A stretch of DNA of 64,000 nt from NCBI RefSeq assembly GCF_030264295.1, contig NZ_CP127173.1, positions 1,619,501 to 1,683,500 of the forward strand. The letters are read 5' to 3'. The stretch is from Amycolatopsis nalaikhensis. GTDB lineage: Bacteria; Actinomycetota; Actinomycetes; Mycobacteriales; Pseudonocardiaceae. The notes below the pieces were generated by a model that was not told the DNA's origin, did no database searches, and worked only from the letters and a program-made list of their open reading frames with translations. The position numbers and the translations under genes were made by a program. Shown here piece after piece: positions 52,128 through 61,868 of the stretch. The stretch's first letter is position 1; the number at the start of each line of letters is the position of its first letter.

Positions 52128-52571
52128 TCAGCCCGCCATGCTGCCGTCGCCCGCTTTCGCGGCACCGGACGGCACCTTCGCGACCTGAGCCGCGGGCACC
52201 GAGAACTGCGTGCTGTATGTCTGGCCGCCGCAGGTCACGGTCAGCGGGTACGTCCCCGCCGCGGTGCCCGGCTTGATCGCGGCGTCGGCGCTGATGTTCG
52301 CGTCGACGCCCATGAACGGCCCCGGCGTGTAGTTGGAGAAGGTGAGCACCGGCGAGGCGAACGTCGGCGACGCGCCTTCGCACTTGGCCAGCGCGACGTT
52401 CGGCGCGTCCCGGACGTACTTGTCCACGAGCGTCTGGTTGATCGCCGTGTTGACGTTCAGCTGGACCATGCCCGGCGCGGCACCGGTGCTCTGCTGCGCA
52501 GTCGCGGGCGCCGCCAGCGCCGTCGCTCCGATCACCGCTGCCGCAACGAAAACCACCGTCTTGCGCACCAT
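52128..52571 (-). CDS. Secreted Ig-like protein, paralogue of the sortase substrate without anchor
   Basis: A 147-residue exported protein: signal peptide KTVVFVAAAVIGATALAAPA (cleavage after TAQ or ATA), then an Ig-like domain with two cysteines (LAKCEGASPTFASPVLTFSN, YPLTVTCGGQTYSTQFSVPA). The order SxxPVLT, then TCGG, then VAKVPSGAAKAGDGSMAG parallels the protein at 51423, but it stops where the latter continues into its membrane anchor. It is therefore probably released. Its own terminator separates it from the sortase unit. Confidence 0.78.
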   Translation of the reverse strand: MVRKTVVFVAAAVIGATALAAPATAQQSTGAAPGMVQLNVNTAINQTLVDKYVRDAPNVALAKCEGASPTFASPVLTFSNYTPGPFMGVDANISADAAIKPGTAAGTYPLTVTCGGQTYSTQFSVPAAQVAKVPSGAAKAGDGSMAG

Positions 52572-52650
52572 CGCACCCTTCGCGTCCTTCAGCCTGACAA
52601 CCGACAAGACGCGACGGGGCGCGACGGGTTGCCTACGAAACCGGCCGGAA

Positions 52651-54051
52651 TCAGTCGAGATCGTCGTGGCGCATGAGCTGGCGCCCGGCCTCGGTGATCG
52701 AGCCCGACAGCGACGGGTACACCGAAAATGTCAGTGCCAGGTGGTCCACTGTGAGCTGGTTCTGGACGGCGAGCGCGATGGGGAGGATGAGCTCGCTCGC
52801 CGTCGGCGCCACGACGACACCACCGACGACCACGCCGGTGGCGGGGCGGCAGAACAGCTTCACGAAGCCTCGGCGGAGGCCCTCCATCTTCGCGCGCGCG
52901 TTGGTGGCCAGGGGCAGCATGATGGTGCGCGCGGGCACCTCGCCGGAGTCGATCGCCTGCTGGCTGATGCCGACGGTGGCGATCTCCGGGTGGGTGAACA
53001 CGTTGGCGGCGACGGTCTTGAGCTTGATCGGCGCGACGCCTTCGCCCAGCGCGTGCCACATCGCGATGCGGCCCTGCATGCTCGCCACCGAGGCCAGCAT
53101 CAGCACGCCGGTGCAGTCGCCGGCGGCGTAGATCCCGGGAACGGAGGTGCGCGAAACGCGGTCGACGGTGATGAACCCGCCGGGGCCGGGCTCGATGCCG
53201 ACCTTGTCCAGGCCGATGTCCTTGGTGTTGGGGACCGAGCCGACGGTCATCAGCGCGTGGCTGGCTTCGATCACGCGGCCGTCGGCGAGGAAGATCTCGA
53301 CGCCCTTTTCGGTGCGCTCGACGCGGTCGGCGCGCGCCTGCTTCGCGACGGTCGTGCCGCGCTGCGAGAAGACCTCCTCGAGCACCGCGGCGGCGTCGGC
53401 GTCCTCGTGCGGGAGGACGCGGTCGCGGCTGGAGACGACGGTGACCTTGACGCCCATCTCGGTGTAGGCGGACGCGAACTCGGCGCCGGTGACGCCGGAG
53501 CCGATCACGGCGAGGTGCTCGGGCAGCTCCTGGAGCTCGTAGAGCTGGCGCCAGTCGAGGATGCGCTCGCCGTCCGGCACCGCGCCGGGCAGCACGCGCG
53601 GGGTCGCGCCGGTGGCGATGAGGACGACGTCGGCGGGCAGCTTCTCGGTGCCTTCGGACGTCGTCACGGCGACCTTGTGGGTCGCGAGGCCGGGCTCTTC
53701 GTCGCAGAAGCGCGCTTCGCCCGCGATGACGCGGACGCCTTCGCGCTGGACGCGGGCGCGGATGTCGGCGGACTGGGCGAGGGCGAGGCCCTTCACCCGG
53801 CCGTGGACGGTCGGCAGGTCGACGCTCGTGTCGGCCATGTCGGTGTTGATGCCGAGCTCGCCGAGGTCGTGCATCTTCGCCAGCGCGCCGGAGCTCGCGA
53901 TGAACGTCTTCGAGGGGACGCAGTCGTAGAGCACGCAGGCGCCGCCGAGGCCGTCCCGCTCGACGATCGTGACGTCGGCGCCGTGCTGGGCCGCGACGAG
54001 CGCGGCTTCGTAGCCGGCCGGGCCCCCGCCCATGATCACGATCCTGGTCAC
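52651..54051 (-). CDS. lpdA: Flavoprotein disulfide reductase, LpdA-type NAD(P)H quinone reductase
   Basis: A 466-residue protein with FAD site RIVIMGGGPAGYEAALVAAQ, redox pair in GGACVLYDCVPSKTFIAS, NAD site AVIGSGVTGAEFASAYTEMG and GIYAAGDCTGVLMLASVA. The C-terminal segment that in lipoamide dehydrogenase reads HxHPTxSE is FSVYPSLSGSITEA here, so the catalytic His-Glu pair is missing. This fits Mycobacterium LpdA, a quinone reductase rather than a lipoamide enzyme. GTG 54051 follows GAGGAGG by six bases. Its neighbours (glp genes, amidohydrolase) match the Mycobacterium lpdA locus as I recall it. Confidence 0.88.
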   Translation of the reverse strand: MTRIVIMGGGPAGYEAALVAAQHGADVTIVERDGLGGACVLYDCVPSKTFIASSGALAKMHDLGELGINTDMADTSVDLPTVHGRVKGLALAQSADIRARVQREGVRVIAGEARFCDEEPGLATHKVAVTTSEGTEKLPADVVLIATGATPRVLPGAVPDGERILDWRQLYELQELPEHLAVIGSGVTGAEFASAYTEMGVKVTVVSSRDRVLPHEDADAAAVLEEVFSQRGTTVAKQARADRVERTEKGVEIFLADGRVIEASHALMTVGSVPNTKDIGLDKVGIEPGPGGFITVDRVSRTSVPGIYAAGDCTGVLMLASVASMQGRIAMWHALGEGVAPIKLKTVAANVFTHPEIATVGISQQAIDSGEVPARTIMLPLATNARAKMEGLRRGFVKLFCRPATGVVVGGVVVAPTASELILPIALAVQNQLTVDHLALTFSVYPSLSGSITEAGRQLMRHDDLD

Positions 54052-54179
54052 CTGAGTCCTCCTCGAAGTGCGAGATTGCGGTGCCCTCACCGTACGCGGC
54101 GGCGGTGACCGGACACTGAAGTGGGCGAACACGGCGAGTGCGTCCACTCGGGCCGGGCGGGGGTCGCTAGGCTGTCCGC

Positions 54180-54632
54180 GTGCCGTTGTATGCCGCGTAC
54201 GGATCGAACATGGAGCCCGCCCAGATGCTGGAGCGCGCGCCGCACTCTCCGATGGCCGGCACCGGCTGGCTGGAGGGGTGGCGCCTGACCTTCGGCGGCG
54301 AGGACCTCGGCTGGGAAGGTGCCCTGGCCACGATCGTCGAGGACCCGGGTTCGCGGGTCTTCGTCGTCCTCTACGACGTGACCCCGCTGGACGAGGCCGG
54401 GCTGGACCGCTGGGAAGGCGGCGAGCTCGGGATCCACAACAAGATCCGGCTGCGCGTCCAGACCATGGACGGCTCGGTGCTGGCGTGGCTGTACGTCCTG
54501 GACGCCTACGAGGGCGGTCTGCCCTCGGCGCGGTACCTGGGGGTGCTGGCCGACGCCGCGGAGGCGGCCGGGGCACCCGCCGACTACGTCGACGACCTGC
54601 GCACCCGCCCCTGTTCGGGCATCGCGGGCTGA
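54180..54632 (+). CDS. Gamma-glutamylcyclotransferase-like protein
   Basis: A 150-residue AIG2/GGCT-fold protein: PLYAAYGSNMEPAQMLERAP carries the YGSN glycine loop, and DEAGLDRWEGGELGIHNKIR supplies the acidic residue expected at the catalytic site. VLAWLYVLDAYEGGLPSARY closes the core. It may cyclise gamma-glutamyl amines or amino acids. GTG start at 54180, divergent from lpdA. The assignment to fold is good, to substrate weak. Confidence 0.8.
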   Translation: MPLYAAYGSNMEPAQMLERAPHSPMAGTGWLEGWRLTFGGEDLGWEGALATIVEDPGSRVFVVLYDVTPLDEAGLDRWEGGELGIHNKIRLRVQTMDGSVLAWLYVLDAYEGGLPSARYLGVLADAAEAAGAPADYVDDLRTRPCSGIAG

Positions 54633-54910
54633 CGCTCCCCACCCTGTGGACAACTCGGCGGCCTGAGCGCTACCACGGCGCTCCGGGCGACGCCGCGCAC
54701 CCCCGGCCGGAGTTCGCGCGCGCCCGCTCGGGCCAATAGCCCGGCCCGCGGGAAATGCCTTGCGACACAAGGAAAACCGCAGGCAGACGCACTGGTCCCG
54801 ACCCAGTTTGCCGCCATGATCGCGGACGCGCAAAACGGCCCTTCCCCCGATCGAGGGAAGGGCCGGTTCACGGCCTGTGGACAACTGGGGGAAGCTGTGG
54901 ACAACCTCGC
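54633..54910. other. 278-base intergenic region with three DnaA-box-like sites
   Basis: TGTGGACAA, the reverse complement of the actinobacterial DnaA box TTGTCCACA, occurs at 54645-54653, 54876-54884 and 54896-54904. The last two are 20 bases apart. No open frame is convincing. A terminator hairpin lies between the first and second boxes. Confidence 0.6.
54831..54864 (-). terminator. Terminator of the M20 amidohydrolase gene
   Basis: A perfect ten-base-pair stem (GGCCCTTCCC at 54837-54846 with 54855-54864) has an eight-base loop and, on the minus strand, is followed by GTTTTG (54836-54831). It lies about 46 bases beyond the amidohydrolase stop. Confidence 0.75.
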
Positions 54911-56212
54911 TCAGGCGAGGGCGGCCAAGGCGGTGTGGACCAGGGTCCGGACCCCGCAGAGCAGGGCTCGTTCGTCGAGCACGAACGTCGGGCGGTGGAT
55001 GTCCGACTGGGCGGCCGGCGAGCCGGACCAGACGCCGAGGCGGGCGAATGCGCCCTGGACGTGCTCCAGGTACCAGCCGAAGTCCTCGCCGCCGGATGAC
55101 TGCTCCGTCGACGCCACCGCGCCCTCGCCGAGCGCCGCTTCGACGCCCGCGCGCATCAGGGCCGTCGAGTCCGGGTCGGAGACCACCGGTGGGACTCCGC
55201 GGCGGTAGTCCAACGAAAAACCGACCCCGGTCGGGGCCAGCAGGGACTCCACCGACGACGCCACCAGCGGTTCCAGCGCCGTCCAGACCTCGTGGTCGGC
55301 CGTGCGCAGGGTGCCGCGGAGGACGCCGTCCTGCGGGACCGCGTTGGCCGCCTGGCCCGCGTGGACCGCGCCCCACACCAAGACCGTGCCCGAGCGCGGA
55401 TCGACCCGGCGCGAGAGCAGCGCGGGCAGCGACGTGATCACCGTGCCCAGCGCGTGCACCAGGTCGGCCGTCAGGTGCGGCCGGGACGTGTGCCCGCCCG
55501 GTGAGGTGAGGCGCAGCTCGATCAGGTCCGCGGCCGAGGTCAGCGCGCCGACGCGCATGCCGACGGACCCGACCTCCAGCCGCGGGTCGACGTGCAGGCC
55601 GTAGATCCGCTCGACGCCGTCGAGCGCGCCCGCCGCGATCATGTCCAGCGCGCCGCCGGGCATGACCTCCTCGGCGGGCTGGAAGATCAACCGCACGCGA
55701 CCCGGCAGCTCGGGCGCGCCGGCCAGGGCGCGGGCCGCGCCGAGCAGGATCGCCGTGTGGGCGTCGTGGCCGCACATGTGGGCCGCGCCCTCGATCGTCG
55801 ACGCGTACGGCAGCCCGGTCGCCTCGGTGAGCGGCAGCGCGTCCATGTCCGCACGCAGCGCGACGCACTTCTCGCCGCTGCCGATGTCGCACACCACGCC
55901 GGTGCCGCCGGGCAGCACCCACGGCTTGAGGCCGACGGCGCGCAGCAGCGTGACGACCAGTTCGGTGGTCGCGAACTCGTGCCGCGACAGCTCCGGGTGG
56001 GCGTGGATGTGCCGCCGCCAGGCGAGCACGTCGGTCGCGTTGGCGCGGAGCCAGTCGTCGAGCCAGAACGGGCCGCGGCCCGCACCAAGGTCCTCCACGG
56101 GAGCCATGCTTACGCCGGCGTCGGAAATGAGCGCCTCCGGCCCCTCCATCGGGGTGATGATGCGCCCTTGGGGGTCACCTGGAACGTCCGGTCGTGAGTC
56201 GAGCACCGTCAC
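54911..56212 (-). CDS. M20-family amidohydrolase (AmiA/AmiB type)
   Basis: A 433-residue metallopeptidase/amidohydrolase: RRHIHAHPELSRHEFATTEL, VALRADMDALPLTEATGLPY, HMCGHDAHTAILLGAARAL (metal-binding Cys and His), FQPAEEVMPGGALDMIAAGA and the late STEQSSGGEDFGWYLEH. It probably removes acyl groups from N-acyl amino acids or similar amides; M. tuberculosis has amiA1/amiB1 at the matching place. GTG 56212 is preceded by GGAGGAGG at six bases. The 40-residue N-terminal extension before the conserved core is unusual and may be unstructured. Confidence 0.9.
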   Translation of the reverse strand: MTVLDSRPDVPGDPQGRIITPMEGPEALISDAGVSMAPVEDLGAGRGPFWLDDWLRANATDVLAWRRHIHAHPELSRHEFATTELVVTLLRAVGLKPWVLPGGTGVVCDIGSGEKCVALRADMDALPLTEATGLPYASTIEGAAHMCGHDAHTAILLGAARALAGAPELPGRVRLIFQPAEEVMPGGALDMIAAGALDGVERIYGLHVDPRLEVGSVGMRVGALTSAADLIELRLTSPGGHTSRPHLTADLVHALGTVITSLPALLSRRVDPRSGTVLVWGAVHAGQAANAVPQDGVLRGTLRTADHEVWTALEPLVASSVESLLAPTGVGFSLDYRRGVPPVVSDPDSTALMRAGVEAALGEGAVASTEQSSGGEDFGWYLEHVQGAFARLGVWSGSPAAQSDIHRPTFVLDERALLCGVRTLVHTALAALA

Positions 56213-56409
56213 GCCGCACCTCCTCCCGCAACACGGGCAACCCGCGCAGCGGCTGGGGTCACGCGTCGTGCCGATCGATCTGTCCTACGCATTTGCAGAT
56301 GATCGTGCACCATGCAGGCGGCAAGCCGCGCCTCGAAAACGGCCGTCCTAGATGGCCGGTACCGGATCTGCGTTGAACGGCGTGCAGTAGTTCGGCAAAG
56401 CCGAAAACC
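56213..56409. other. 197-base spacer upstream of the amidohydrolase gene
   Basis: It lies between two minus-strand genes and contains the GGAGGAGG ribosome site of the amidohydrolase. Nothing else is recognisable; the amidohydrolase promoter should be here. Confidence 0.4.
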
Positions 56410-56712
56410 TCAGGACCCCTTGGCCTTCTTCGAACGGATCCGCCGTCCCCAGATCACGATGCCGAGCAGAACCACCGCGATCAGGCCCGCGATCAGCTTG
56501 TTCTTCGTCTTTTCGCTGTTCGCCTTGTCGGTCTGGGCCGGGTCGAGCACCGGGCCAGGGTTGGGCGTCGACTGCGCCACCACCGGCGCCGCCCCGTGTG
56601 CCACGGTCACCGCGACGGCGGCCGGGCGCACCGGCTCGGCCAGTGCCGGCGACGCGGTGAACAGCACCGCGCCCAGCAGCCCGACCAGGACCAGACCCCG
56701 CAGTTTCGCCAT
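56410..56712 (-). CDS. Small exported protein with C-terminal membrane anchor
   Basis: A 100-residue protein: a signal-like N-terminus (RGLVLVGLLGAVLFTASPAL, cleavage after ALA), a short Ala/Pro-rich middle (VAQSTPNPGPVLDPAQTDKA), a lysine-rich neck (NSEKTKNK), a membrane helix (LIAGLIAVVLLGIVIWG) and a strongly basic tail (RRIRSKKAKGS). I do not recognise a family. It could remain anchored by the C-terminal helix. It follows meaB by 47 bases on the same strand. Confidence 0.7.
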   Translation of the reverse strand: MAKLRGLVLVGLLGAVLFTASPALAEPVRPAAVAVTVAHGAAPVVAQSTPNPGPVLDPAQTDKANSEKTKNKLIAGLIAVVLLGIVIWGRRIRSKKAKGS

Positions 56713-56759
56713 GTCATCCCTTCGCCACCGGGCATTCTGCCCGCGGACCGCCGCCGACG

Positions 56760-57755
56760 TCAGCCCCCACGCGGTGGACTGAACGCGTCGAGGATCCGCT
56801 GAGCACCGAGGGTAGCCGTCAGCTCACCGTCCCGCACCGCCCGTTCGACGTCGGGAACGACCGTTCGCACGTCCGGATGCGCCGCCAGGCGACTCAGCAG
56901 CTGCTCGCGCACCATCGCCCAGGTCCAGTCGACCTGCTGCTGACGGCGGCGGGCGTCCAGCTCGCCGGACGCCGAAAGCGTCTCGCGGTGCTGCTCGATC
57001 GCGCCCCAGACCTCGTCCAGGCGCAGGTTGTGCAGGCCGCTGCAGGTCAGCACGGGTGGCGTCCACGACGCCTCGGGACCGTAGATCATCCGCAGCGCGC
57101 CCGAAAGCTCACGAGCCGCCCGGCGGGCGTCCCGCTCGTGGTCGCCGTCGGCCTTGTTGACGGCGATGACGTCGGCCAGCTCCAGCACGCCCTTCTTGAT
57201 GCCCTGGAGCTGGTCGCCGGTGCGGGCCAGGGTCAGGAAGAGGAAGCAGTCGACCATGTTGGCGACGGTCACCTCGGACTGCCCGACGCCGACCGTCTCG
57301 ACCAGCACGGTGTCGTAGCCCGCGGCTTCCATCAGCACGATCGTCTCGCGGGTGGCCCGCGCGACCCCGCCCAAGGTCCCCGACGTCGGCGACGGGCGGA
57401 TGAACGCCCGTTCGTCGACCGCCAGGCGCGCCATCCGGGTCTTGTCGCCGAGGATCGACCCGCCGGTGCGGGTCGACGACGGGTCGACGGCCAGCACGGC
57501 CACCTTGTGCCCGGCGGCGGTCAGGTCGGTGCCGAGCTGGTCGATGAATGTCGACTTGCCGACACCGGGGACGCCGGTGATGCCGACGCGCCGGGCGCCG
57601 CCCGACGACGGCAGCAGCTCGACCAGCAGCTCCTGCGCCTGCGCCCGGTGGTCCTCCCGCTGCGACTCGACCAGCGTGATCGCCTTCGACAGCGTCCCGC
57701 GGTCCCCCGCCAGGACGCCCTTGGCGTAGGCGGTGACGTCGATCTTGCGCGGCAA
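56760..57755 (-). CDS. meaB: Methylmalonyl-CoA mutase-associated GTPase MeaB
   Basis: A 331-residue G3E GTPase: Walker A GITGVPGVGKSTF (about residues 58-70), VLAVDPSSTRTGGSILGDKT, the switch region VETVGVGQSEVTVANMVD, and the guanine-specificity motif NKAD. MeaB guards and reloads the B12 cofactor of the mutase. A TTG at 57755 is the likely start; AGGAG at the end of the mutase gene is nine bases upstream, so translation is coupled to mutB. Confidence 0.95.
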   Translation of the reverse strand: MPRKIDVTAYAKGVLAGDRGTLSKAITLVESQREDHRAQAQELLVELLPSSGGARRVGITGVPGVGKSTFIDQLGTDLTAAGHKVAVLAVDPSSTRTGGSILGDKTRMARLAVDERAFIRPSPTSGTLGGVARATRETIVLMEAAGYDTVLVETVGVGQSEVTVANMVDCFLFLTLARTGDQLQGIKKGVLELADVIAVNKADGDHERDARRAARELSGALRMIYGPEASWTPPVLTCSGLHNLRLDEVWGAIEQHRETLSASGELDARRRQQQVDWTWAMVREQLLSRLAAHPDVRTVVPDVERAVRDGELTATLGAQRILDAFSPPRGG

Positions 57756-57758
57756 GGG

Positions 57759-59927
57759 TCAGGACTCCTGCGCCGACAGCTGGCCGAGCAGGTCGATGGC
57801 CGCGTCCGCGAGCACCGTGCCGGGGCCGAAGATCGCCGCCGCCCCCGCTTCGCGCAGGGCCGGGTAGTCCTGCGGCGGGATGACGCCGCCGACGACGACC
57901 ATGATGTCCTCGCGGCCCAGCTCGGCGAGCTCGTGGCGCAGCGCGGGCACCAGCGAGAGGTGCCCGGCGGCCAGCGACGAGACGCCGACGACGTGCACGT
58001 CCGCCTCGATCGCCTGGCGGGCGACCTCGGCCGGGGTGGAGAACAGCGGGCCGACGTCGACGTCGAAGCCGAGGTCGGCGAAGCCGGTGGCGATCACCTT
58101 CTGGCCGCGGTCGTGGCCGTCCTGGCCCATCTTCGCGACGAGGATGCGCGGGCGGCGGCCCTCCTCCTCGGCGAACTTCTCGACGAGCTCGCGGGCCTTC
58201 TCGACGTTCTGCGACTTACCCACCTCTTCGCGGTAGACGCCCGAGATCGTCCGGATCTGCCCGGCGTGGCGGCCCCAGATCTTCTCGAGCGCGTCGGAGA
58301 TCTCGCCGACCGTGGCCTTCGCGCGGGCCGCGTCGATGGCCAGCGCGAGGAGGTTGCCGCCGTTCTGCGCGCCTTCGGTGAGCCGCCGCAGGGCGTCTTC
58401 CGTCGCCGCCGAGTCCCGTTCGGAGCGCAGCCGACGCAGCTTCTCCAGCTGCTGCGCGCGCACGCCCGCGTTGTCGACCTTGAGGACGTCGATCTCTTCG
58501 TCGTCGGTGACCTGGTACTTGTTGACGCCGATCACCGGCTGGCGGCCGGAGTCGATGCGCGCCTGGGTGCGCGCGGCGGCCTCTTCGATGCGCAGCTTGG
58601 GGATGCCCGCGTCGATCGCCTTGGCCATGCCGCCGGCCTGCTCGACCTCGGTGATGTGGCCCCACGCCTTGCGCGCGAGGTCGTAGGTCAGCTTCTCGAC
58701 GAACGCGCTGCCGCCCCACGGGTCGATCACGCGCGTGGTGCCGGATTCCTGCTGCAGCAGCAGCTGCGTGTTGCGGGCGATCCGCGCGGAGAAGTCCGTC
58801 GGGAGGGCCAAGGCCTCGTCGAGGGCGTTCGTGTGCAGCGACTGCGTGTGCCCCTGGGTCGCGGCCATCGCCTCGACGCAAGTGCGCACGACGTTGTTGT
58901 AGACGTCCTGCGCGGTCAGCGACCAGCCCGACGTCTGGGAGTGCGTCCGCAGCGACAGCGACTTCTGCGACTTCGGGTCGAAGCCCTTGACCAGCTTCGC
59001 CCACAGGAGACGCGCCGCGCGCAGCTTCGCGACCTCCATGAAGAAGTTCATGCCGATCGCCCAGAAGAACGACAGCCGCGGCGCGAACTTGTCGACGCTC
59101 AGCCCGGCGTCGACGCCCGAGCGGATGTACTCGACGCCGTCGGCGAGCGTGTACGCCAGCTCCAGGTCGGCGGTCGCCCCGGCCTCCTGCATGTGGTAGC
59201 CGGAGATGGAGATCGAGTTGTACTTCGGCATGTGCTGCGAAGTGAAGGAGAAGATGTCGGAGATGATCCGCATCGACGGCTGCGGCGGGTAGATGTAGGT
59301 GTTGCGGACCATGAACTCCTTGAGGATGTCGTTCTGGATGGTCCCCGCGAGCTGTTCCGGCTTCACCCCCTGCTCCTCGGCCGCGACGACGTAGAGCGCG
59401 AGCACCGGCAGCACCGCGCCGTTCATCGTCATCGACACGGACATCTTGTCGAGCGGGATCCCGTCGAACAGCTGCCGCATGTCGTAGATGGAGTCGATCG
59501 CGACGCCCGCCATGCCGACGTCACCGGAGACGCGCGGGTGGTCGGAGTCGTAACCGCGGTGGGTGGCCAGGTCGAAGGCGACCGAAAGCCCTTTCTGGCC
59601 GGCCGCGAGGTTGCGCCGGTAGAAGGCGTTGGACTCCTCGGCGGTGGAGAACCCGGCGTACTGGCGGATGGTCCACGGCTGGTTGACGTACATCGTCGGG
59701 TACGGGCCGCGCAGGAACGGCGCGATGCCGGGGTACGTGCCGAGGAAGTCCACATCGGACAGGTCGGCGGCGGTGTAGACCGGCTTGACGCCGATGCCCT
59801 CCGGCGTCTCCCAGGCGAGGGCGTCCGGGCCCTTGCCGGTGGCGCTTTCGACGGCGCGCGCCCAGGCGTCGCGGTCGCCCGGCGACGGCGTGCCGAGGTC
59901 GAGACCGGCGAAGTTCGGGATGCTCAT
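57759..59927 (-). CDS. mutB: Methylmalonyl-CoA mutase large subunit
   Basis: A 722-residue catalytic subunit. TIM-barrel domain with [40 protein letters not shown] and [21 protein letters not shown]-terminal B12-binding domain with [20 protein letters not shown], whose His is the lower cobalt ligand (DxHxxG). It interconverts methylmalonyl-CoA and succinyl-CoA. ATG 59927 overlaps the mutA stop by four bases. With AccA3/AccD5/AccE5 elsewhere in the window it completes propionyl-CoA assimilation. Confidence 0.97.
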   Translation of the reverse strand: MSIPNFAGLDLGTPSPGDRDAWARAVESATGKGPDALAWETPEGIGVKPVYTAADLSDVDFLGTYPGIAPFLRGPYPTMYVNQPWTIRQYAGFSTAEESNAFYRRNLAAGQKGLSVAFDLATHRGYDSDHPRVSGDVGMAGVAIDSIYDMRQLFDGIPLDKMSVSMTMNGAVLPVLALYVVAAEEQGVKPEQLAGTIQNDILKEFMVRNTYIYPPQPSMRIISDIFSFTSQHMPKYNSISISGYHMQEAGATADLELAYTLADGVEYIRSGVDAGLSVDKFAPRLSFFWAIGMNFFMEVAKLRAARLLWAKLVKGFDPKSQKSLSLRTHSQTSGWSLTAQDVYNNVVRTCVEAMAATQGHTQSLHTNALDEALALPTDFSARIARNTQLLLQQESGTTRVIDPWGGSAFVEKLTYDLARKAWGHITEVEQAGGMAKAIDAGIPKLRIEEAAARTQARIDSGRQPVIGVNKYQVTDDEEIDVLKVDNAGVRAQQLEKLRRLRSERDSAATEDALRRLTEGAQNGGNLLALAIDAARAKATVGEISDALEKIWGRHAGQIRTISGVYREEVGKSQNVEKARELVEKFAEEEGRRPRILVAKMGQDGHDRGQKVIATGFADLGFDVDVGPLFSTPAEVARQAIEADVHVVGVSSLAAGHLSLVPALRHELAELGREDIMVVVGGVIPPQDYPALREAGAAAIFGPGTVLADAAIDLLGQLSAQES

Positions 59928-61759
59928 CGCGTGACTCCCAGCTCGGCGTGCAGGCCGTTGAGGACTTCGAGGGCGTCGCACCCGGCGAAGACGTTGCCGT
60001 CGACGCCGTCGTAGGAGCCCTTGCCCGCCAGTAAGACGTGTTCGGCGCCGAGCGACGCGGCGACGTCGGCCGCCTGTTCGGCGTAGGCGTCGTCGGTGCC
60101 GCAGAGGCAGGCGATCTTCGCGCCGGACGCGCGGAACGCGCCCGGCAGGTCGCCGGTCGCGCCCGGGTTGACGGCTTCGATCCCGCCCGCCTGGAACAGG
60201 TTGGCGGCGAACCCGGCCCGCGCGGTGTGCGCGGCGACCGGGCCGAGCGTCGCGAGGAAGACCTTCGGCCGCTCGCCGTGTTCGGCCAGGTAGGCGTCGG
60301 AGGCGTCGCGCAGGGCTTCGAAGCCTTCGGCGTACCGGTGCCGCGGCAACCCGCCTTCCACAGTGGACTCCAGCGGCGCCCGGACGACCGGCTTCTCGGT
60401 CAGGTTCGGGAATTCGCTGACGCCGGTGAGCGGGTCGCGGCGGATGGCGATCCGCTTGGACCGCTTCTCCCACGTCTCGGCCAGCCGCCCGGCCAGCGCG
60501 CCGGACGCCAGCTCGGCGGCGATGCCGCCCGCGCCTTCGATGGCGGTGAACTCGGCCCAGGCCGCGTGCGCGAGGTCGTCGGTGAGCTTCTCGACGTACC
60601 AGGAGCCGCCCGCCGGGTCGACGACCCCGGCCAGCTTGGACTCCTCCAGCAGCACGGCGTGCGTGTTGCGGGCGATCCGCGCGGAGAACGCGTCGGGCTT
60701 GCCGATCGCGGCGTCGAACGGCAGCACGGTGACCGCGTCCGCGCCGCCGACTCCGGCACCGAAGCAGGCAACGGTGGTGCGCAGCATGTTCACCCACGGG
60801 TCGCGCTGGGTCAGCATCGCCGGCGACGTCACGGCGTGCTGGCGCATGGGCGAGGAGAACCCGCACACCTCGGCCACGCGCGCCCACAGGCGGCGCGCCG
60901 CGCGGAGCTTCGCGATGGTGGAGAACTGGTCGGCGGTCGCGGCGATCCGGAACTCCAGCTGCCCGGCCGCGGTTTCCGCGTCGAGCCCGGCGTCGGTCAG
61001 GGCCCGCAGGTACGCGACCCCGGCGGCCACGACGGCGCCCAGCTCCTGCGCGTCGGACCCGCCGGCTTCGTGGAACGGCAGGCCGTCGGCGACGATCGTG
61101 CGCACCTTCGGGTACTTCCCGGCGACACGCGCGGCGAGCGCGGCGGCCGGTCCGAGGTCGGCGGCCGCCCCGGACCGGGCCGCCAGCCCGAGCGGGTCGG
61201 CACCCAGCACCGCGGCGGCTTCGCTCGCCGGGATCTCACGCTCGTCGAACAGCTCGAACAGCGCGTCGGCGGCGGCTTCGTACTCCGCGCCCGCGTCCAG
61301 GACCACCTGCGCGAGGTCGAGGTAGACCTCGTTCAGCGCGTCGGCCAACGCCGCGGGCGGCACCGAAAGCCAGATCGACGTCACGCCGCCTTCGAGGTCG
61401 GCGAGGATCGCCTTGTTGACCGCGCGGGCGTCGTCCCCGGTGAACCGGGCGCGCACGTCCCAGCCGGTGCTGACCTGCCCGTCCGGGCGGGCGCCGCGCA
61501 CGTACGGCGGCAGGCCGGGGAACCCGCTGTCGCCCGGCGCGTCTTCGGCCGTGTACAGCGGCTGGATCTCGATCCCGTCGTAGGTCCGCGTGACGAGCTT
61601 GCTCTCCGGGGCGCCCGTGAAGTCCTCGGGCAGCTTGCCGCTCTTGCGCAGCACACCCGCGACGAGCTCCCGCCACTGCTCGCGCGTCGCCTGCGGAAAC
61701 TCGGCCGCGAGGTCGAGCTCGGAGATCGGCACTGACTCCGGACCGGCCACTTCAGTCAT
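59924..61759 (-). CDS. mutA: Methylmalonyl-CoA mutase small subunit
   Basis: A 611-residue partner of MutB with the same domain plan but lacking the DxHxxG cobalt ligand: its B12-like domain reads [20 protein letters not shown], as in heterodimeric actinobacterial mutases where this subunit is not catalytic. The barrel keeps [20 protein letters not shown] and [23 protein letters not shown] 61759 is the first of the operon mutA-mutB-meaB. No cobalamin riboswitch is recognisable in the 109-base divergent leader. Confidence 0.96.
   Translation of the reverse strand: MTEVAGPESVPISELDLAAEFPQATREQWRELVAGVLRKSGKLPEDFTGAPESKLVTRTYDGIEIQPLYTAEDAPGDSGFPGLPPYVRGARPDGQVSTGWDVRARFTGDDARAVNKAILADLEGGVTSIWLSVPPAALADALNEVYLDLAQVVLDAGAEYEAAADALFELFDEREIPASEAAAVLGADPLGLAARSGAAADLGPAAALAARVAGKYPKVRTIVADGLPFHEAGGSDAQELGAVVAAGVAYLRALTDAGLDAETAAGQLEFRIAATADQFSTIAKLRAARRLWARVAEVCGFSSPMRQHAVTSPAMLTQRDPWVNMLRTTVACFGAGVGGADAVTVLPFDAAIGKPDAFSARIARNTHAVLLEESKLAGVVDPAGGSWYVEKLTDDLAHAAWAEFTAIEGAGGIAAELASGALAGRLAETWEKRSKRIAIRRDPLTGVSEFPNLTEKPVVRAPLESTVEGGLPRHRYAEGFEALRDASDAYLAEHGERPKVFLATLGPVAAHTARAGFAANLFQAGGIEAVNPGATGDLPGAFRASGAKIACLCGTDDAYAEQAADVAASLGAEHVLLAGKGSYDGVDGNVFAGCDALEVLNGLHAELGVTR
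60357..60367. repeat. TCCACAGTGGA intragenic palindrome, copy d
   Basis: Fourth exact copy, within mutA. Confidence 0.5.
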
Positions 61760-61868
61760 ACCCAGTGATGGTAGAGGCACGGGCCGAGGCCGACTTGTGA
61801 CTCTAGTCGCGCTAGGGGGCGGGCCGGGCAGGTTAGGGGCCAGTGCCCGGGTACGCCACAATTGGGGC

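Noticed and set aside
56877..60014. Very long open frame on the plus strand opposite meaB and the mutase genes
   Set aside because: It is the GC-rich antisense of strongly conserved genes and gives an Arg/Gly/Asp-rich product with no family features.
61760..61868. Cobalamin riboswitch before the mutase operon
   Set aside because: The divergent leader is only about 109 bases and shows no recognisable B12-box or matching helices.
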